Origin: Pseudoalteromonas sp. 0303
Lineage (GTDB): Bacteria > Pseudomonadota > Gammaproteobacteria > Enterobacterales > Alteromonadaceae
Direction: 5' to 3'
NCBI RefSeq assembly: GCF_013349995.1
Contig: NZ_JABVXF010000001.1
Coordinates: forward strand, 372,001-436,000
DNA: 64,000 nucleotides
Part shown: positions 47,724 to 58,730 of the stretch, one piece after another
How positions within the stretch are numbered: the stretch's first letter is position 1
Layout of the letters: every line of letters starts with the position of its first letter
Program-made: the position numbers and the translations under genes
The notes under the pieces: model-generated
Told to the model about the DNA's origin: nothing
Seen by the model: only the letters and a program-made list of their open reading frames with translations
Database searches by the model: none

Positions 47724-49064
47724 TCACCTCTTATTTCCGAGCTTAGTTAAATCTAGACGCAATACTTTAGAGCGGCGTTCATGGTTATAAAGCGCTTTTT
47801 TCTTCGCAGGTAGTTCATCAACTGTCACTATTTCAAAGCTTTGCTCTAAAAACCAGTGAATGCTGCGTGTAGTGAGTGCAAATAAATGCGAATAACCCGC
47901 ACGTTTAGCCTTATTAATAATAAACCTCAGTAGATAACTGCCGCGATCGGCATCTCGGTACTGAGGGTGAACAGCCAAACTTGCAAACTCCCCCACTTGT
48001 TCATCTGCAAACGGATACAAAGCCGCACACGCTATAATAAGACCATCACGCTCAATAACCGTAAATTGTTCAATTTCGATTTCTAGCTGTTCACGAGAAC
48101 GGCGCACCAAATAGCCTTGCTGTTCAAGGGGTCTTATAAGGTTAATGATTCCGGTAATATCAGCAATACTTGCACTTCGTAATTGCTCAGAGCTTTGTGG
48201 TGCGATTTGTGTACCAATACCATCTAAAGAGAACAGCTCTTGTAATAAGGCGCCATCTTCTTTGTAACTAACAAGATGGCAACGATGTACGCCACCTCGA
48301 CAAGCATCAATTGCAGCTTGTAAGAATACGGTTGCGCTTACACATGAGTCAGGTTGCTTGCGATAGCTTGCTAATAGTTGCTCAGCTTCATTTGGCATTA
48401 GCTCTGCAATCGCCTCACCATTTTCATCCAAAATACCGGCTTCTTTACAAAAGCCAAGCATTTTATCGGCACGTAGTTTGAGAGCTACTTGCGTAGCAAT
48501 TTCTTCAGCAGTTAAGTTAAAGCTTTCACCTGTAACAGAAGCCGCTATTGGCCCAAGCAGAACAATTCCGTTGTTATCTAACTGGTGGCGAATACCCGCA
48601 ACATCGATACGTCTCACTCTACCTGAATGATGATAGTCAACACCTTCATCAACACCTAAAGGCTGAGCAATTACAAAGTTGCCACTCACCACATTTAAAA
48701 ATGAGCCAGACATAGGTGTACTACTTAAAGACGTAGATAAACGCGCTGTTATATCGAACTGCATTGCACCCGCAACCTTCTTAATTACATCAAATGTTGC
48801 GTTATCAGTTACCCGTATCTCATTATGAAACTGACTAGTTATGCCAACTTGCTCAAGCGCTGCGTTAAACTGTGGGCGAGCACCAAACACTAAAACAATC
48901 TTAATACCAAGACTAGTTAATAGCGCGACATCGTTGATGATGCTGCGACAACCAGACTGATCGATCGCCTCTCCGCCAAGCATAACAACGAATGTTTTAC
49001 CGCGGTGAGCATTAACGTATGGGGTTGACTGGCGAAATCCATCTACCAATTCTGTGGTACGCAC
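47724..49064 (-). CDS. argA: N-acetylglutamate synthase (amino-acid acetyltransferase)
   Basis: 446 residues (E. coli 443). An N-terminal amino-acid-kinase fold (about 20-270: VMLGGEAID, FGARPQF, NVVSGNFVIAQPLGVDEGVDY) probably serves as arginine-sensing domain. The C-terminal GNAT acetyltransferase (about 290-440) has VHPQYRDADRGSYL, the acetyl-CoA loop. It is the first step of arginine synthesis. The start is GTG 49064, with AAGGT upstream. ARG-box-like operators lie about 65-100 bp before the start. Confidence 0.95.
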   Translation of the reverse strand: MRTTELVDGFRQSTPYVNAHRGKTFVVMLGGEAIDQSGCRSIINDVALLTSLGIKIVLVFGARPQFNAALEQVGITSQFHNEIRVTDNATFDVIKKVAGAMQFDITARLSTSLSSTPMSGSFLNVVSGNFVIAQPLGVDEGVDYHHSGRVRRIDVAGIRHQLDNNGIVLLGPIAASVTGESFNLTAEEIATQVALKLRADKMLGFCKEAGILDENGEAIAELMPNEAEQLLASYRKQPDSCVSATVFLQAAIDACRGGVHRCHLVSYKEDGALLQELFSLDGIGTQIAPQSSEQLRSASIADITGIINLIRPLEQQGYLVRRSREQLEIEIEQFTVIERDGLIIACAALYPFADEQVGEFASLAVHPQYRDADRGSYLLRFIINKAKRAGYSHLFALTTRSIHWFLEQSFEIVTVDELPAKKKALYNHERRSKVLRLDLTKLGNKR

Positions 49065-49128
49065 GTAATATTTACCTTATTAAAGTCGAATGTTTTAATA
49101 AAAACAGATATACAAGCCACAAGTGTAG

Positions 49129-49163
49129 AGAATTTATATTCACAAATAAAGCATTATTATTCT
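49129..49163 (-). promoter_or_regulatory. Tandem ARG-box-like operators of argA
   Basis: On the minus strand TGAATATAAATTCT (49129-49142) matches the ArgR core TGAATwwwwATTCA at all but the last base. AGAATAATAATGCT (49150-49163) is a weaker copy. They are exactly 21 bp apart, the spacing of paired ARG boxes bound by one ArgR hexamer. Confidence 0.68.
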
Positions 49164-49212
49164 TAATTTATGATTGGAATTTTCTTGTCGGGTAGAAGGA
49201 TGTGATAGATAC

Positions 49213-49242
49213 AAAAAAGGCCCGCAAAAGCGAGCCTTTTTT
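49213..49242 (-). terminator. Terminator of sucCD
   Basis: A stem of about 13 bp with one mismatch (AAAAAAGGCCCGC against GCGAGCCTTTTTT) and a 4-base loop just after the sucD stop, with a T run on the minus strand. Confidence 0.88.
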
Positions 49243-49259
49243 TAAGAGATTAGAACTGA

Positions 49260-50132
49260 TTACCAGCCTGTTTTCTCTTTAAGTGCATTACCGATATCAG
49301 CTAATGAACGTACAGTTTTTACGCCAGCAGCTTCTAATGCAGCAAATTTCTCATCAGCAGTACCTTTACCGCCTGCGATGATTGCACCAGCGTGACCCAT
49401 ACGCTTACCTGGAGGTGCAGTAACACCCGCAATGTAAGAAACAACTGGTTTAGTCACGTTGTGCTTGATGTATTCTGCAGCTTCTTCTTCTGCAGTACCA
49501 CCGATTTCACCGATCATAACGATAGCTTCAGTTTGCTCGTCTTTTTCGAACATTTCTAAAACGTCGATGAAGTTAGTGCCAGGGATAGGGTCACCACCGA
49601 TACCAACACATGTTGATTGGCCGAAACCAGCGTCAGTAGTTTGCTTAACCGCTTCGTAAGTAAGAGTACCAGAACGTGATACGATACCTACTTTACCAGG
49701 CTTGTGGATGTGACCAGGCATGATACCGATCTTAGTTTCACCCGGAGTGATAACACCTGGGCAGTTAGGACCGATCATACGAACACCAGTTTGATCAAGC
49801 TTAACTTTAACGTCAACCATGTCTAGTGTTGGGATACCTTCAGTGATACAAACGATTAGCTCGATGCCAGCATCGATAGCTTCTAAGATTGCATCTTTAC
49901 AGAAAGGTGCTGGTACGTAGATAACTGATGCAGTTGCGCCAGTTGCTTCAACAGCGTCACGTACTGTGTTGAATACTGGAAGACCAAGGTGCGTTTGACC
50001 GCCTTTACCTGGGCTTACACCACCAACCATTTGTGTACCATACTCAAGCGCTTGCTCAGAGTGGAAAGTACCTTGGCCACCTGTGAAACCTTGACAGATA
50101 ACTTTTGTATCTTTATTGATTAATACAGACAT
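49260..50132 (-). CDS. sucD: Succinyl-CoA ligase, alpha subunit
   Basis: 290 residues (E. coli 289). CoA-binding Rossmann domain ([11 protein letters not shown]) and the ligase domain with [12 protein letters not shown]; the phosphorylated His lies in the MGHAGAI segment. With SucC it converts succinyl-CoA to succinate with nucleotide triphosphate formation. Its start overlaps the sucC stop by one base. Confidence 0.97.
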   Translation of the reverse strand: MSVLINKDTKVICQGFTGGQGTFHSEQALEYGTQMVGGVSPGKGGQTHLGLPVFNTVRDAVEATGATASVIYVPAPFCKDAILEAIDAGIELIVCITEGIPTLDMVDVKVKLDQTGVRMIGPNCPGVITPGETKIGIMPGHIHKPGKVGIVSRSGTLTYEAVKQTTDAGFGQSTCVGIGGDPIPGTNFIDVLEMFEKDEQTEAIVMIGEIGGTAEEEAAEYIKHNVTKPVVSYIAGVTAPPGKRMGHAGAIIAGGKGTADEKFAALEAAGVKTVRSLADIGNALKEKTGW

Positions 50133-51298
50133 TATTTGCCCTCCGCAGCAGCAACAACTTTTTCAGCTGCGTCTGTTAGTGATTCAGCAGCGATGATGTT
50201 AAGGTCAGAACTAGCTAGTACTTCACGACCAAGTTCAGCGTTAGTACCTTCTAAACGTACTACTACAGGAACGTTAACACCTACTTCTTTAACTGCGCCG
50301 ATGATACCTTCTGCGATCATGTCACAACGTACGATACCACCAAAGATGTTAACTAAAACAGCTTTAACGTTGTCGTCAGATAAGATGATCTTGAATGCTT
50401 CAGATACACGCTCTTTAGTTGCACCGCCACCAACATCTAGGAAGTTAGCTGGCTTGCCACCGTGTAGGTTTACGATGTCCATAGTACCCATTGCTAGGCC
50501 TGCACCGTTAACCATACAACCAACGTTACCGTCTAGTGCAACGTAGTTAAGCTCGAAGCTTGCAGCGTGAGCTTCACGCGCATCTTCTTGTGAAGGATCG
50601 TGCATTTCACGGATTTTAGGTTGACGGTAAAGCGCGTTACCATCTACACCGATTTTACCGTCTAGACAGTGAAGGTTACCTTCGTCTGTGATTACTAGCG
50701 GGTTGATTTCTAATAGAGCGAAATCGAAATCGTTGAACATGTTAGCAAGACCCATGAAGATCTTAACGAACTGTTTCATTTGAGTAGGGTTTAAACCTAG
50801 TTTGAAGCCTAACTCACGAGCTTGGTAAGCTTGAGGACCAACTAGTGGATCGATCTCAGCTTTGTGAATTAGTTCTGGAGTTTCTTCTGCAACTTGCTCG
50901 ATTTCAACACCACCTTCAGTAGATGCCATGAAAACAACTTTACGAGAAGCACGATCTACTACAGCGCCAAGGTATAATTCGTTAGCGATGTCAGTGCAGC
51001 TTTCAACAAGAATTTTTGATACTGGCTGACCATTTTCGTCTGTTTGGTAAGTAACTAAGTTTTTACCTAACCAGTTCGCAGCGAACTCTTTAACTTCGTC
51101 AGTTGTTTTAACTAGCTTAACACCGCCAGCTTTACCACGGCCACCTGCGTGAACCTGTGTTTTAACAACCCACATATCACCGCCGATTTTCTCAGCAGCT
51201 GCTGCAGCTTCTTCAGGTGTATCGCAAGCGAAACCTTGAGAAACTGGTAAACCATATTCGGCAAAAAGTTGTTTTGCCTGATACTCATGCAAATTCAT
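50132..51298 (-). CDS. sucC: Succinyl-CoA ligase, beta subunit
   Basis: 388 residues, the same as E. coli. ATP-grasp domain ([38 protein letters not shown]) and C-terminal flavodoxin-like ligase domain ([10 protein letters not shown]). Coupled to sucD. A terminator upstream at 51433-51457 separates it from sucAB, so sucCD may have its own promoter. Confidence 0.97.
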   Translation of the reverse strand: MNLHEYQAKQLFAEYGLPVSQGFACDTPEEAAAAAEKIGGDMWVVKTQVHAGGRGKAGGVKLVKTTDEVKEFAANWLGKNLVTYQTDENGQPVSKILVESCTDIANELYLGAVVDRASRKVVFMASTEGGVEIEQVAEETPELIHKAEIDPLVGPQAYQARELGFKLGLNPTQMKQFVKIFMGLANMFNDFDFALLEINPLVITDEGNLHCLDGKIGVDGNALYRQPKIREMHDPSQEDAREAHAASFELNYVALDGNVGCMVNGAGLAMGTMDIVNLHGGKPANFLDVGGGATKERVSEAFKIILSDDNVKAVLVNIFGGIVRCDMIAEGIIGAVKEVGVNVPVVVRLEGTNAELGREVLASSDLNIIAAESLTDAAEKVVAAAEGK

Positions 51299-51432
51299 GA
51301 TGCTTTATCCAATTTTTTATACTAAAAGAGCTGAATATTTATGCAAAATAAACAGCTATCCCAAATTGCGCACTTAGTATAAATCCCAAGGCTCCACATG
51401 AAAACCCCAGTTAGACCAAAGGCGCAAAAAAA

Positions 51433-51457
51433 AAGCTGTGAACGAGGTTCACAGCTT
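51433..51457 (-). terminator. Terminator or attenuator between sucAB and sucCD
   Basis: An 11-bp stem (AAGCTGTGAAC / GTTCACAGCTT) with a 3-base loop and a long T run on the minus strand, about 20 bp after the sucB stop. It could split or dampen transcription of the suc block. Confidence 0.85.
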
Positions 51458-51475
51458 AGTTTTCATACAACCAGA

Positions 51476-52975
51476 TTAAACATCTAGTAGTAAACGAGTC
51501 GGATCTTCAAGTAACTCTTTAATTGTTACTAAGAAACCTACTGATTCTTTACCATCGATTTGGCGGTGATCATAAGATAACGCTAAGTACATCATTGGTA
51601 AGATTTCAACTTTACCATTTACAGCCATAGGACGCTCTTGGATTTTGTGCATACCTAAAATTGAAGACTGTGGTAAGTTGATGATTGGTGTAGATAGTAA
51701 TGAACCGAAGACACCACCGTTAGTGATAGTGAAGTTACCACCTGTCATATCATCAAGTGATAATTTACCGTCACGACCTTTAAGCGCTAGCTCACGGATA
51801 CCTTTTTCGATTTCAGCAACAGATAGCTTGTCACAGTCTTTAAGAACTGGAGTAACAAGACCACGTGGTGTAGAAACCGCGATGCTGATGTCGAAGTAGT
51901 TGTGATAAACAATATCATCACCGTCGATAGACGCATTTACTTCAGGGAAACGCTTAAGTGCTTCAGTAACTGCTTTCACGTAGAAAGACATGAAGCCTAA
52001 ACGGATACCGTGACGCTTTTCGAATACTTCTTGGTACTGCTTACGAAGGTCCATGATTGGCTTCATGTTAACTTCGTTGAAAGTCGTTAACATTGCAGTT
52101 GAGTTTTTCGCTTCAAGAAGACGATTAGCGATTGTTTTACGTAAACGAGTCATAGGAACACGTTTTTGTGTACGGTCACCCATAGGTGCTGCTGGCGCTG
52201 ATGCTTCTGCTTTAGGCGCTGCTGCCGGTGCTTTTAAGAATGTATCAACATCTTCTTTAGTTACACGGCCATTTTTGCCAGTACCTTTAATTTTTGATGC
52301 ATCAAGGCCTTTCTCAGCGATTAAACGACGAACTGACGGCGTTAACACGTCAGAGCTGTCATTTGATTCGCTTGCTGGTGCTGCTTCAGCTTTAGGAGCT
52401 GCTGCTGCCGGTGCTGCACCCGCTTTAACTGTACCAATTACTTGCTCACCAAGTACTGTTTCGCCTTCAGCGTGAATGTGCTCACCCATGATACCGTCTT
52501 CTTGAGCAACAACTTCAAGAACAACTTTATCAGTTTCGATGTCAACAAGGTTTTGGTCGCGTGTTACCGCTTCACCTGGTTGAACGTGCCAAGTAGCAAT
52601 AGTCGCGTCTGCGACTGATTCTGGAAGTACAGGTACTTTAATGTCCACTTCTTTACCTTCTGATGCTGGTGCTGATTGCGCCGCTGGCGCGTCTTCTGAT
52701 TTAGCTGGTGCTGATTCGTCACTTGCTGGTGCAGCATCTGCATCACCAAGTAATGCAATTACTTGTTCGCCAAGTACCGTTGCACCTTCTTCTTGTGAAA
52801 TTTCAGTGATTACACCGTCATTTGGTGCAACAACTTCTAAAACAACTTTATCTGTTTCGATATCTACTAAGTTTTGGTCGCGGCTTACTTTGTCGCCAAC
52901 ACTTACGTGCCATGTTGCAACAGTAGCATCAGCAACCGACTCAGGAAGTACAGGAACTTTAATTTCTGTGCTCAT
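51476..52975 (-). CDS. sucB: 2-oxoglutarate dehydrogenase E2 (dihydrolipoamide succinyltransferase) with two lipoyl domains
   Basis: 499 residues, about 95 longer than E. coli SucB (405). The extra length is a second lipoyl domain: residues about 3-76 and 110-182 both contain [11 protein letters not shown] with the lipoylated Lys. Ala/Pro/Glu-rich linkers separate them. A peripheral subunit-binding domain (about 212-250: [14 protein letters not shown]) and the acyltransferase core (about 270-499) with [11 protein letters not shown] catalytic His follow. It transfers succinyl groups to CoA. It starts three bases after sucA. Confidence 0.96.
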   Translation of the reverse strand: MSTEIKVPVLPESVADATVATWHVSVGDKVSRDQNLVDIETDKVVLEVVAPNDGVITEISQEEGATVLGEQVIALLGDADAAPASDESAPAKSEDAPAAQSAPASEGKEVDIKVPVLPESVADATIATWHVQPGEAVTRDQNLVDIETDKVVLEVVAQEDGIMGEHIHAEGETVLGEQVIGTVKAGAAPAAAAPKAEAAPASESNDSSDVLTPSVRRLIAEKGLDASKIKGTGKNGRVTKEDVDTFLKAPAAAPKAEASAPAAPMGDRTQKRVPMTRLRKTIANRLLEAKNSTAMLTTFNEVNMKPIMDLRKQYQEVFEKRHGIRLGFMSFYVKAVTEALKRFPEVNASIDGDDIVYHNYFDISIAVSTPRGLVTPVLKDCDKLSVAEIEKGIRELALKGRDGKLSLDDMTGGNFTITNGGVFGSLLSTPIINLPQSSILGMHKIQERPMAVNGKVEILPMMYLALSYDHRQIDGKESVGFLVTIKELLEDPTRLLLDV

Positions 52976-52978
52976 TGC

Positions 52979-55798
52979 TTATCCTTTCTTTTCAATAGTA
53001 AGCGCATCTGCAACGAGCGCTTGTTGTTCTTTATTATGCACTGACATGTAACCACACGCTGGTGATGCTGATGCTTTACGACCTGCGTAAGTTAATTTAG
53101 CACCGGCTGGGATTGCATCAACAAAGTGGTGTTGAGAACAATACCATGCACCTTGGTTTTGTGGCTCTTCTTGACACCAAACAAAATCTTTAACGTGTTG
53201 GTAACGCTGCATGATTGTATCCATCTCAGCGTGTGGGAATGGATATAATTGTTCTACACGAACAATAGCAATGTTATTTAATTCTTGCTTACGACGCTCT
53301 TGTAGTAGCTCGTAGTAAACTTTACCGCTACAGAATACAACGCGTTCTACTTTATCTGCAGCAATATCATCGATTTCATCGATCATATTGTGGAATACAC
53401 CTTCAGATAACTCTTCAAGTGTAGATGTTGCCAACGGGTGACGAAGTAGCGACTTAGGCGTCATAACAATCAATGGACGACGAAGTGGACGTACTGATTG
53501 ACGACGAAGCATTGCATAAACTTGCGCAGGTGTTGAAGGAACACATACTTGCATGTTGTGATCAGCACACAACTGTAAGAAACGCTCTAAACGTGCCGAG
53601 CTATGCTCAGGACCTTGACCTTCATAACCGTGTGGAAGTAAACATGTAAGACCACATAAACGGCCCCACTTCTGCTCACCTGAACTTAAGAATTGGTCAA
53701 ATACAACTTGTGCACCGTTAGCGAAGTCACCAAATTGTGCTTCCCACATTACAAGTGACGTAGGTTCAGCTGTTGCGTAACCATATTCAAATGCAAGTAC
53801 CGCTTCTTCAGAAAGAACTGAGTCATACACTTCAAATGCACCTTGCTTTTCGCTGATATTTTGCAGCGGCAAGTATGTTGATGCATCTTTTTGGTTATGA
53901 ACAACAGCATGACGGTGGAAGAATGTACCACGGCCTGAATCTTGACCGGTTAAACGGATATCTGTACCTGCATCAACAAGGGTTGCATAAGCAAGTGTTT
54001 CAGCCATACCCCAGTCAAGTGGTTTTTCACCTGTCGCCATTAGCTTACGGTCGTCGTAGATTTTCTTAACGCGCGACTGTGCTTTGTGGCTTTCTGGGAA
54101 GCTTGCTACTTTTTCGCCAAGCTCTTTTAACTTCTCAACCGATACTGTTGCATCGTACTCAACATCCCAATCGTGACCAACAAACTTAGCCCAATCAGAA
54201 GAGTGCGATGTTTCTAGTTGAATTTCTTCAACAACACAGTTGCCTTTGTCTAAACCGTTACGGTAATCATCAGCAAGTGCTTTTACTTCATTTTCTGAGA
54301 ATGAACCTTCAGCAACTAATTGGTCTGCGTAAATTAGACGAGGTACTGGATGCTTTTTGATTTTTTGGTACATAAGTGGTTGAGTCGCGTTCGGCTCATC
54401 CGCTTCGTTATGACCATGACGGCGATAACATACTAAATCAATCACTACATCACGTTTAAACTGGTTTCTGAAATCAAGTGCGATTTGAGTAACAAATGCA
54501 ACCGCTTCAGGATCGTCAGAATTAACGTGGAAAATTGGTGCCTGAACCATTTTCGCAATATCAGTACAGTATGGTGTAGAACGTACATCAGACTGTTTAG
54601 ACGTTGTAAAACCAACTTGGTTATTAACAACGATACGGATACTACCACCACAACTAAATGCATTAGTTTGCGATAAGTTAAATGTTTCTTGTACAACACC
54701 TTGACCTGCGATTGCAGAGTCACCGTGAATAGTAATTGGTAATGCTTTAATACCTGACTTATCACCTAGACGGTCTAGACGAGCACGTACCGAACCCATA
54801 ACCACTGGGTTAACGATTTCTAAGTGAGACGGGTTAAATGCAAGTGCCATGTGCACGTTGCCACCGTTAGTTGCAAAGTCAGATGAATAACCCATGTGAT
54901 ATTTAACATCACCTGAGCCTAATGTGTCTTTGTGTTTACCAGCGAACTCATCGAATAATTCTGATGGGTTTTTACCTAAAACGTTCACTAGTACGTTCAA
55001 GCGACCGCGGTGAGCCATACCAATAACAGCTTCTTTTTGTCCGCTTTCACCTGCACGATGAATTAGTTCTTTAAGCATTGGTACTAATGCGTCACCACCT
55101 TCAAGTGAGAAACGTTTTGCACCAGGGAACTTAGCCCCTAAATATTTTTCAAGGCCATCTGCAGCTGTTAACCCTTTAAGGATACGTAGCTTTTCTTCTT
55201 TAGAGAACGTTGGACGTGATTGCACTGATTCTAAACGTTGTTGTAACCAACGCTTTTCTTCAGTTGAAGTGATGTGCATATACTCAGCACCAACCGACCC
55301 ACAATAAGTCGTTTTGAGTGCTTGATATAGCTCACCTAATGGCATGGTTTCGCGACCGACAGCAAACGAACCCACATTGAATTCACGGTCAAAATCAGCT
55401 TCAGATAAATCGTGGTACTCTAATTCTAGATCACGAACACGTTCGCGTTGCCAAATACCTAATGGATCTAGGTTGGCATTTTGGTGACCACGGAAACGGA
55501 AAGCATTAATAAGTTGTAGCACCTTGACCTGTTTAGGATCGCCAGAGCCACCCTCTGCTACCACTACTTCTCTATGCTTGTTTTTAGCAAGCTGTGCAAA
55601 TTGTGAACGAACTTCTGAATGTTTAACGTCAACATCCACACCATCAACTTTTGGTAATTGTTCGAACACTTCTCGCCATTCTTCTGGCACAGAAGTCGCA
55701 TCATCTAAGTACGCTTCATAAAGCTCTTCTACGTAAGCAACGTTACCGCCGTTTAAGTGAGAAGATTCTAGCCATGCCTTCATCACACCTTCGTGCAT
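52979..55798 (-). CDS. sucA: 2-oxoglutarate dehydrogenase E1
   Basis: 939 residues (E. coli 933). A thiamine-diphosphate-dependent decarboxylase: N-terminal KAWLESSHLNGGN, FRFRGHQNANLDPLG, the GMAHRGRLNVLVNV segment, TPP-binding HGDSAIAGQGVVQE, RRHGHNEADEP, and the C-terminal SARLERFLQLCADHN. It feeds succinyl groups to SucB. AAGGGC precedes the ATG. A terminator-like hairpin separates it from sdhB. Confidence 0.97.
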   Translation of the reverse strand: MHEGVMKAWLESSHLNGGNVAYVEELYEAYLDDATSVPEEWREVFEQLPKVDGVDVDVKHSEVRSQFAQLAKNKHREVVVAEGGSGDPKQVKVLQLINAFRFRGHQNANLDPLGIWQRERVRDLELEYHDLSEADFDREFNVGSFAVGRETMPLGELYQALKTTYCGSVGAEYMHITSTEEKRWLQQRLESVQSRPTFSKEEKLRILKGLTAADGLEKYLGAKFPGAKRFSLEGGDALVPMLKELIHRAGESGQKEAVIGMAHRGRLNVLVNVLGKNPSELFDEFAGKHKDTLGSGDVKYHMGYSSDFATNGGNVHMALAFNPSHLEIVNPVVMGSVRARLDRLGDKSGIKALPITIHGDSAIAGQGVVQETFNLSQTNAFSCGGSIRIVVNNQVGFTTSKQSDVRSTPYCTDIAKMVQAPIFHVNSDDPEAVAFVTQIALDFRNQFKRDVVIDLVCYRRHGHNEADEPNATQPLMYQKIKKHPVPRLIYADQLVAEGSFSENEVKALADDYRNGLDKGNCVVEEIQLETSHSSDWAKFVGHDWDVEYDATVSVEKLKELGEKVASFPESHKAQSRVKKIYDDRKLMATGEKPLDWGMAETLAYATLVDAGTDIRLTGQDSGRGTFFHRHAVVHNQKDASTYLPLQNISEKQGAFEVYDSVLSEEAVLAFEYGYATAEPTSLVMWEAQFGDFANGAQVVFDQFLSSGEQKWGRLCGLTCLLPHGYEGQGPEHSSARLERFLQLCADHNMQVCVPSTPAQVYAMLRRQSVRPLRRPLIVMTPKSLLRHPLATSTLEELSEGVFHNMIDEIDDIAADKVERVVFCSGKVYYELLQERRKQELNNIAIVRVEQLYPFPHAEMDTIMQRYQHVKDFVWCQEEPQNQGAWYCSQHHFVDAIPAGAKLTYAGRKASASPACGYMSVHNKEQQALVADALTIEKKG

Positions 55799-55843
55799 TT
55801 ATAAGCCCTTTTCTTTAGCGCAGAAATTAATTGTTGTAAAAAC

Positions 55844-55869
55844 AAGGTGGTTAATCACTTAACCACCTT
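55844..55869 (-). terminator. Terminator of sdhCDAB
   Basis: An 11-bp perfect stem (AAGGTGGTTAA / TTAACCACCTT) with a 4-base loop followed on the minus strand by GTTTTT, 13 bp after the sdhB stop. Read-through into sucA is likely, as in other enterics. Confidence 0.8.
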
Positions 55870-55882
55870 ACATATTCAAGCT

Positions 55883-56599
55883 TTAAACAGCGCGGTTTAA
55901 AAGCATTGATTTGATTTGTCCAATTGCTTTGGTCGGGTTAAGACCTTTTGGACACACGCTAACACAGTTCATGATACTGTGACAACGGAACACGCTGAAC
56001 GCATCGTCAAGGTCAGCAAGACGCTCTTCAGTAGCTGTATCGCGGCTATCAGCCAAGAAACGATACGCATGAAGAAGACCCGCAGGACCGATGAACTTGT
56101 CTGGATTCCACCAGAACGAAGGACACGATGTTGAACAACATGCACATAAGATACACTCATATAAGCCATCTAACTTATCACGTTCTTCGATTGACTGAAG
56201 ACGCTCACCCGCCGCAGGCGTGTCGTTGATTAGGTAAGGCTTAACTTTTTCGTATTGAGTGTAGAACTGACTCATGTCAATAACAAGGTCACGTACCACA
56301 GGTAAACCTGGTAAAGGACGAATTACGATTTTACCTTTGCCACCTTTTAGTAGCGTTGATAAAGGAGTAATACACGCTAAACCGTTTTTACCATTCATGT
56401 TGATACCGTCTGAACCACACACACCTTCACGGCATGAACGACGGAATGATAATGTTGGATCTTGCTCTTTTAATTGCATAAGCGCATCCAATACCATCAT
56501 ATCTTGGCCTTCTTGCGTTTCTAGCGAGAAGTCCTGCATACGTGGTGCATTATCAACATCTGGATTGTAACGATAAACCGAAAATTGTACTTGTGCCAT
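55883..56599 (-). CDS. sdhB: Succinate dehydrogenase iron-sulfur subunit
   Basis: 238 residues, as in E. coli. Cluster ligands: CREGVCGSDGINMNG (2Fe-2S), CILCACCSTSC (4Fe-4S) and CHSIMNCVSVCPKGLNP (3Fe-4S). I start at ATG 56599 (MAQVQFSVYRYNP, with TAGGAGCG upstream overlapping the sdhA stop); a longer frame from 56644 lies within sdhA and adds an implausible leader. Confidence 0.97.
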   Translation of the reverse strand: MAQVQFSVYRYNPDVDNAPRMQDFSLETQEGQDMMVLDALMQLKEQDPTLSFRRSCREGVCGSDGINMNGKNGLACITPLSTLLKGGKGKIVIRPLPGLPVVRDLVIDMSQFYTQYEKVKPYLINDTPAAGERLQSIEERDKLDGLYECILCACCSTSCPSFWWNPDKFIGPAGLLHAYRFLADSRDTATEERLADLDDAFSVFRCHSIMNCVSVCPKGLNPTKAIGQIKSMLLNRAV

Positions 56600-56609
56600 C
56601 GTCTCGCTC

Positions 56610-58382
56610 CTAGTATGTACGTGCTTTAGGTGGGAAAGCTTCACGCAGTTTCGGCGCGTAGTTTACTTCACGTTTTGTCATTTCATCTGTAACTGGGTTA
56701 TAGATAGAGTGACATAGCCAGTTATCGTCATCACGATCTGGGAAGTCAAAACGAGAGTGTGCACCACGGCTTTCTGTACGGAAGTTTGCAGCTACTGCTG
56801 TTGAGTATGCTGTTTCCATCAAGTTATCAAGCTCTAGACATTCGATACGTGCAGTGTTGAACTCAGTCGACTTGTCGTCAAGACGAGCGTACTGAAGACG
56901 TTCACGAATTTCTTTAAGCTCTTTAAGACCTGTTGCCATTGCATCACCTTCACGGAATACCGAGAAGTTAAGTTGCATACACATTTGTAGGTCTTTCTTG
57001 ATTTGTACTGGGTCTTCACCTTGGCCAGCTTTAGAGTTTTCCCAACGGTTAAAGCGTGCAAGTGATGCTTCAAGATCTGAATCAGACGCATCTTTACCTG
57101 CTTCAACACCGTTAAGGTACTTACCTAAGAAGTTACCAGCTGCGCGGCCGAATACAACTAAGTCAAGTAGTGAGTTACCACCTAGGCGGTTAGCACCGTG
57201 TACAGATACACATGCAATCTCACCAACAGCGAATAAACCTTCAACTACTTTCTCTTGGCCGTTTGCATCAATTTGTAATGCTTGACCATTTACGTTAGTT
57301 GGAACACCACCCATCATGTAGTGACATGTTGGGATAACTGGAATTGGTTCTTTAGCTGGATCAACGTGTGCGAATGTTTTCGCAAGGTCACATACGCCTG
57401 GAAGACGTAAGTTAAGTGTTTCTTCACCTAAGTGGTCAAGCTTAAGCTTGATGTGAGGACCGTAAGGACCATCGCAACCACGACCTTCACGGATCTCAGT
57501 CATCATTGAACGAGCAACAACGTCACGAGACGCTAAGTCTTTTGCATTTGGTGCGTAACGTTCCATGAAGCGTTCGCCGTCTTTATTAAGAAGGTAACCA
57601 CCTTCACCACGACAACCTTCAGTTACAAGTACACCGGCACCGGCGATACCTGTTGGGTGGAACTGCCACATTTCCATATCTTGCATTGCAACACCAGCAC
57701 GTGTAGCCATACCAACACCGTCACCAGTATTGATGTGTGCATTCGTTGTCGATGCGTAGATACGGCCTGCACCACCTGTTGCTAAAACAACAGCTTTTGA
57801 TTTGAAGTAAACAACTTCGCCAGACTCGATGTCGATTGCTGTACAACCAACAACGTGACCGTCGCTGTTTTTAACTAAATCTAGTGCGTACCACTCAGAG
57901 AATACGTTAGTTTTGTTTTTAACGTTCTGTTGGTATAAACAGTGTAATAGCGCGTGACCAGTACGGTCAGCTGCTGCTGCAGTACGTGCAGCCTGTTCAC
58001 CACCAAAGTTTTTCGACTGACCGCCGAAAGGACGTTGGTAAACACGGCCATTTTCAAAACGAGAAAATGGTAAACCCATGTTTTCTAATTCAGTAATAGC
58101 TTCTGGGCCTGTTTTACACATATATTCGATAGCGTCTTGGTCACCGATGAAATCGGAACCTTTAACAGTATCGTACATGTGCCATTCCCAGTTATCTTCA
58201 TGTGAGTTACCCAGAGCAACCGTAATACCACCCTGTGCAGACACAGTGTGAGAACGTGTAGGGAAAACTTTTGAGATAAGTGCACAGGTTTTGCCTGATT
58301 CAGTGATAGCTAGTGCTGCGCGCATACCCGCACCACCTGCACCAATCACTACAGCGTCAAATTCACGAACAGAATAATTCAC
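56610..58382 (-). CDS. sdhA: Succinate dehydrogenase flavoprotein subunit
   Basis: 590 residues. FAD-binding [11 protein letters not shown], the covalent flavin His45 in [10 protein letters not shown], and active-site segments [11 protein letters not shown] and [11 protein letters not shown]. It oxidises succinate to fumarate on the cytoplasmic face. The start is GTG 58382, directly abutting the sdhD stop. Confidence 0.97.
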   Translation of the reverse strand: MNYSVREFDAVVIGAGGAGMRAALAITESGKTCALISKVFPTRSHTVSAQGGITVALGNSHEDNWEWHMYDTVKGSDFIGDQDAIEYMCKTGPEAITELENMGLPFSRFENGRVYQRPFGGQSKNFGGEQAARTAAAADRTGHALLHCLYQQNVKNKTNVFSEWYALDLVKNSDGHVVGCTAIDIESGEVVYFKSKAVVLATGGAGRIYASTTNAHINTGDGVGMATRAGVAMQDMEMWQFHPTGIAGAGVLVTEGCRGEGGYLLNKDGERFMERYAPNAKDLASRDVVARSMMTEIREGRGCDGPYGPHIKLKLDHLGEETLNLRLPGVCDLAKTFAHVDPAKEPIPVIPTCHYMMGGVPTNVNGQALQIDANGQEKVVEGLFAVGEIACVSVHGANRLGGNSLLDLVVFGRAAGNFLGKYLNGVEAGKDASDSDLEASLARFNRWENSKAGQGEDPVQIKKDLQMCMQLNFSVFREGDAMATGLKELKEIRERLQYARLDDKSTEFNTARIECLELDNLMETAYSTAVAANFRTESRGAHSRFDFPDRDDDNWLCHSIYNPVTDEMTKREVNYAPKLREAFPPKARTY

Positions 58383-58730
58383 TTAAACACCCCATAAAAC
58401 GATTAGACCAATTGCTACGTAAGCAACAGCCATAAGGTTTAATACAAAGCCTAAAACAGCACGTAATTTAGCGCATTTAACATAGTCAGTAAGAACTTGC
58501 CAAAGGCCGATACGGGTGTGAACCATAATGCAAACTAGGGTAATTAAGGTAAACCCTTTCATTGCTAGGTTAGAGAATAGGCCTTGCCAGGCTTCGAAAG
58601 TGACTTCTGGCGTACATAAAAAATAGCCGATAATAAAAATCGCGTAAGCGCTGATTATTAATGCTGTTGCACGTAGTGATACGAAATCTTGTACACCATC
58701 ACGTTTAAGAGTTGCTTGATTTAAAACCAT
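58383..58730 (-). CDS. sdhD: Succinate dehydrogenase membrane anchor SdhD
   Basis: 115 residues with three transmembrane helices; binds haem and quinone with SdhC (TLVCIMVHTRIGLWQVLTDY includes the haem-ligand-type His region). I start at ATG 58730 (MVLNQATLKRDG), which has AGGAG 7 bp upstream and gives the E. coli length of 115. A GTG at 58736 is the alternative. Overlaps the end of sdhC by 10 bp. Confidence 0.93.
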   Translation of the reverse strand: MVLNQATLKRDGVQDFVSLRATALIISAYAIFIIGYFLCTPEVTFEAWQGLFSNLAMKGFTLITLVCIMVHTRIGLWQVLTDYVKCAKLRAVLGFVLNLMAVAYVAIGLIVLWGV

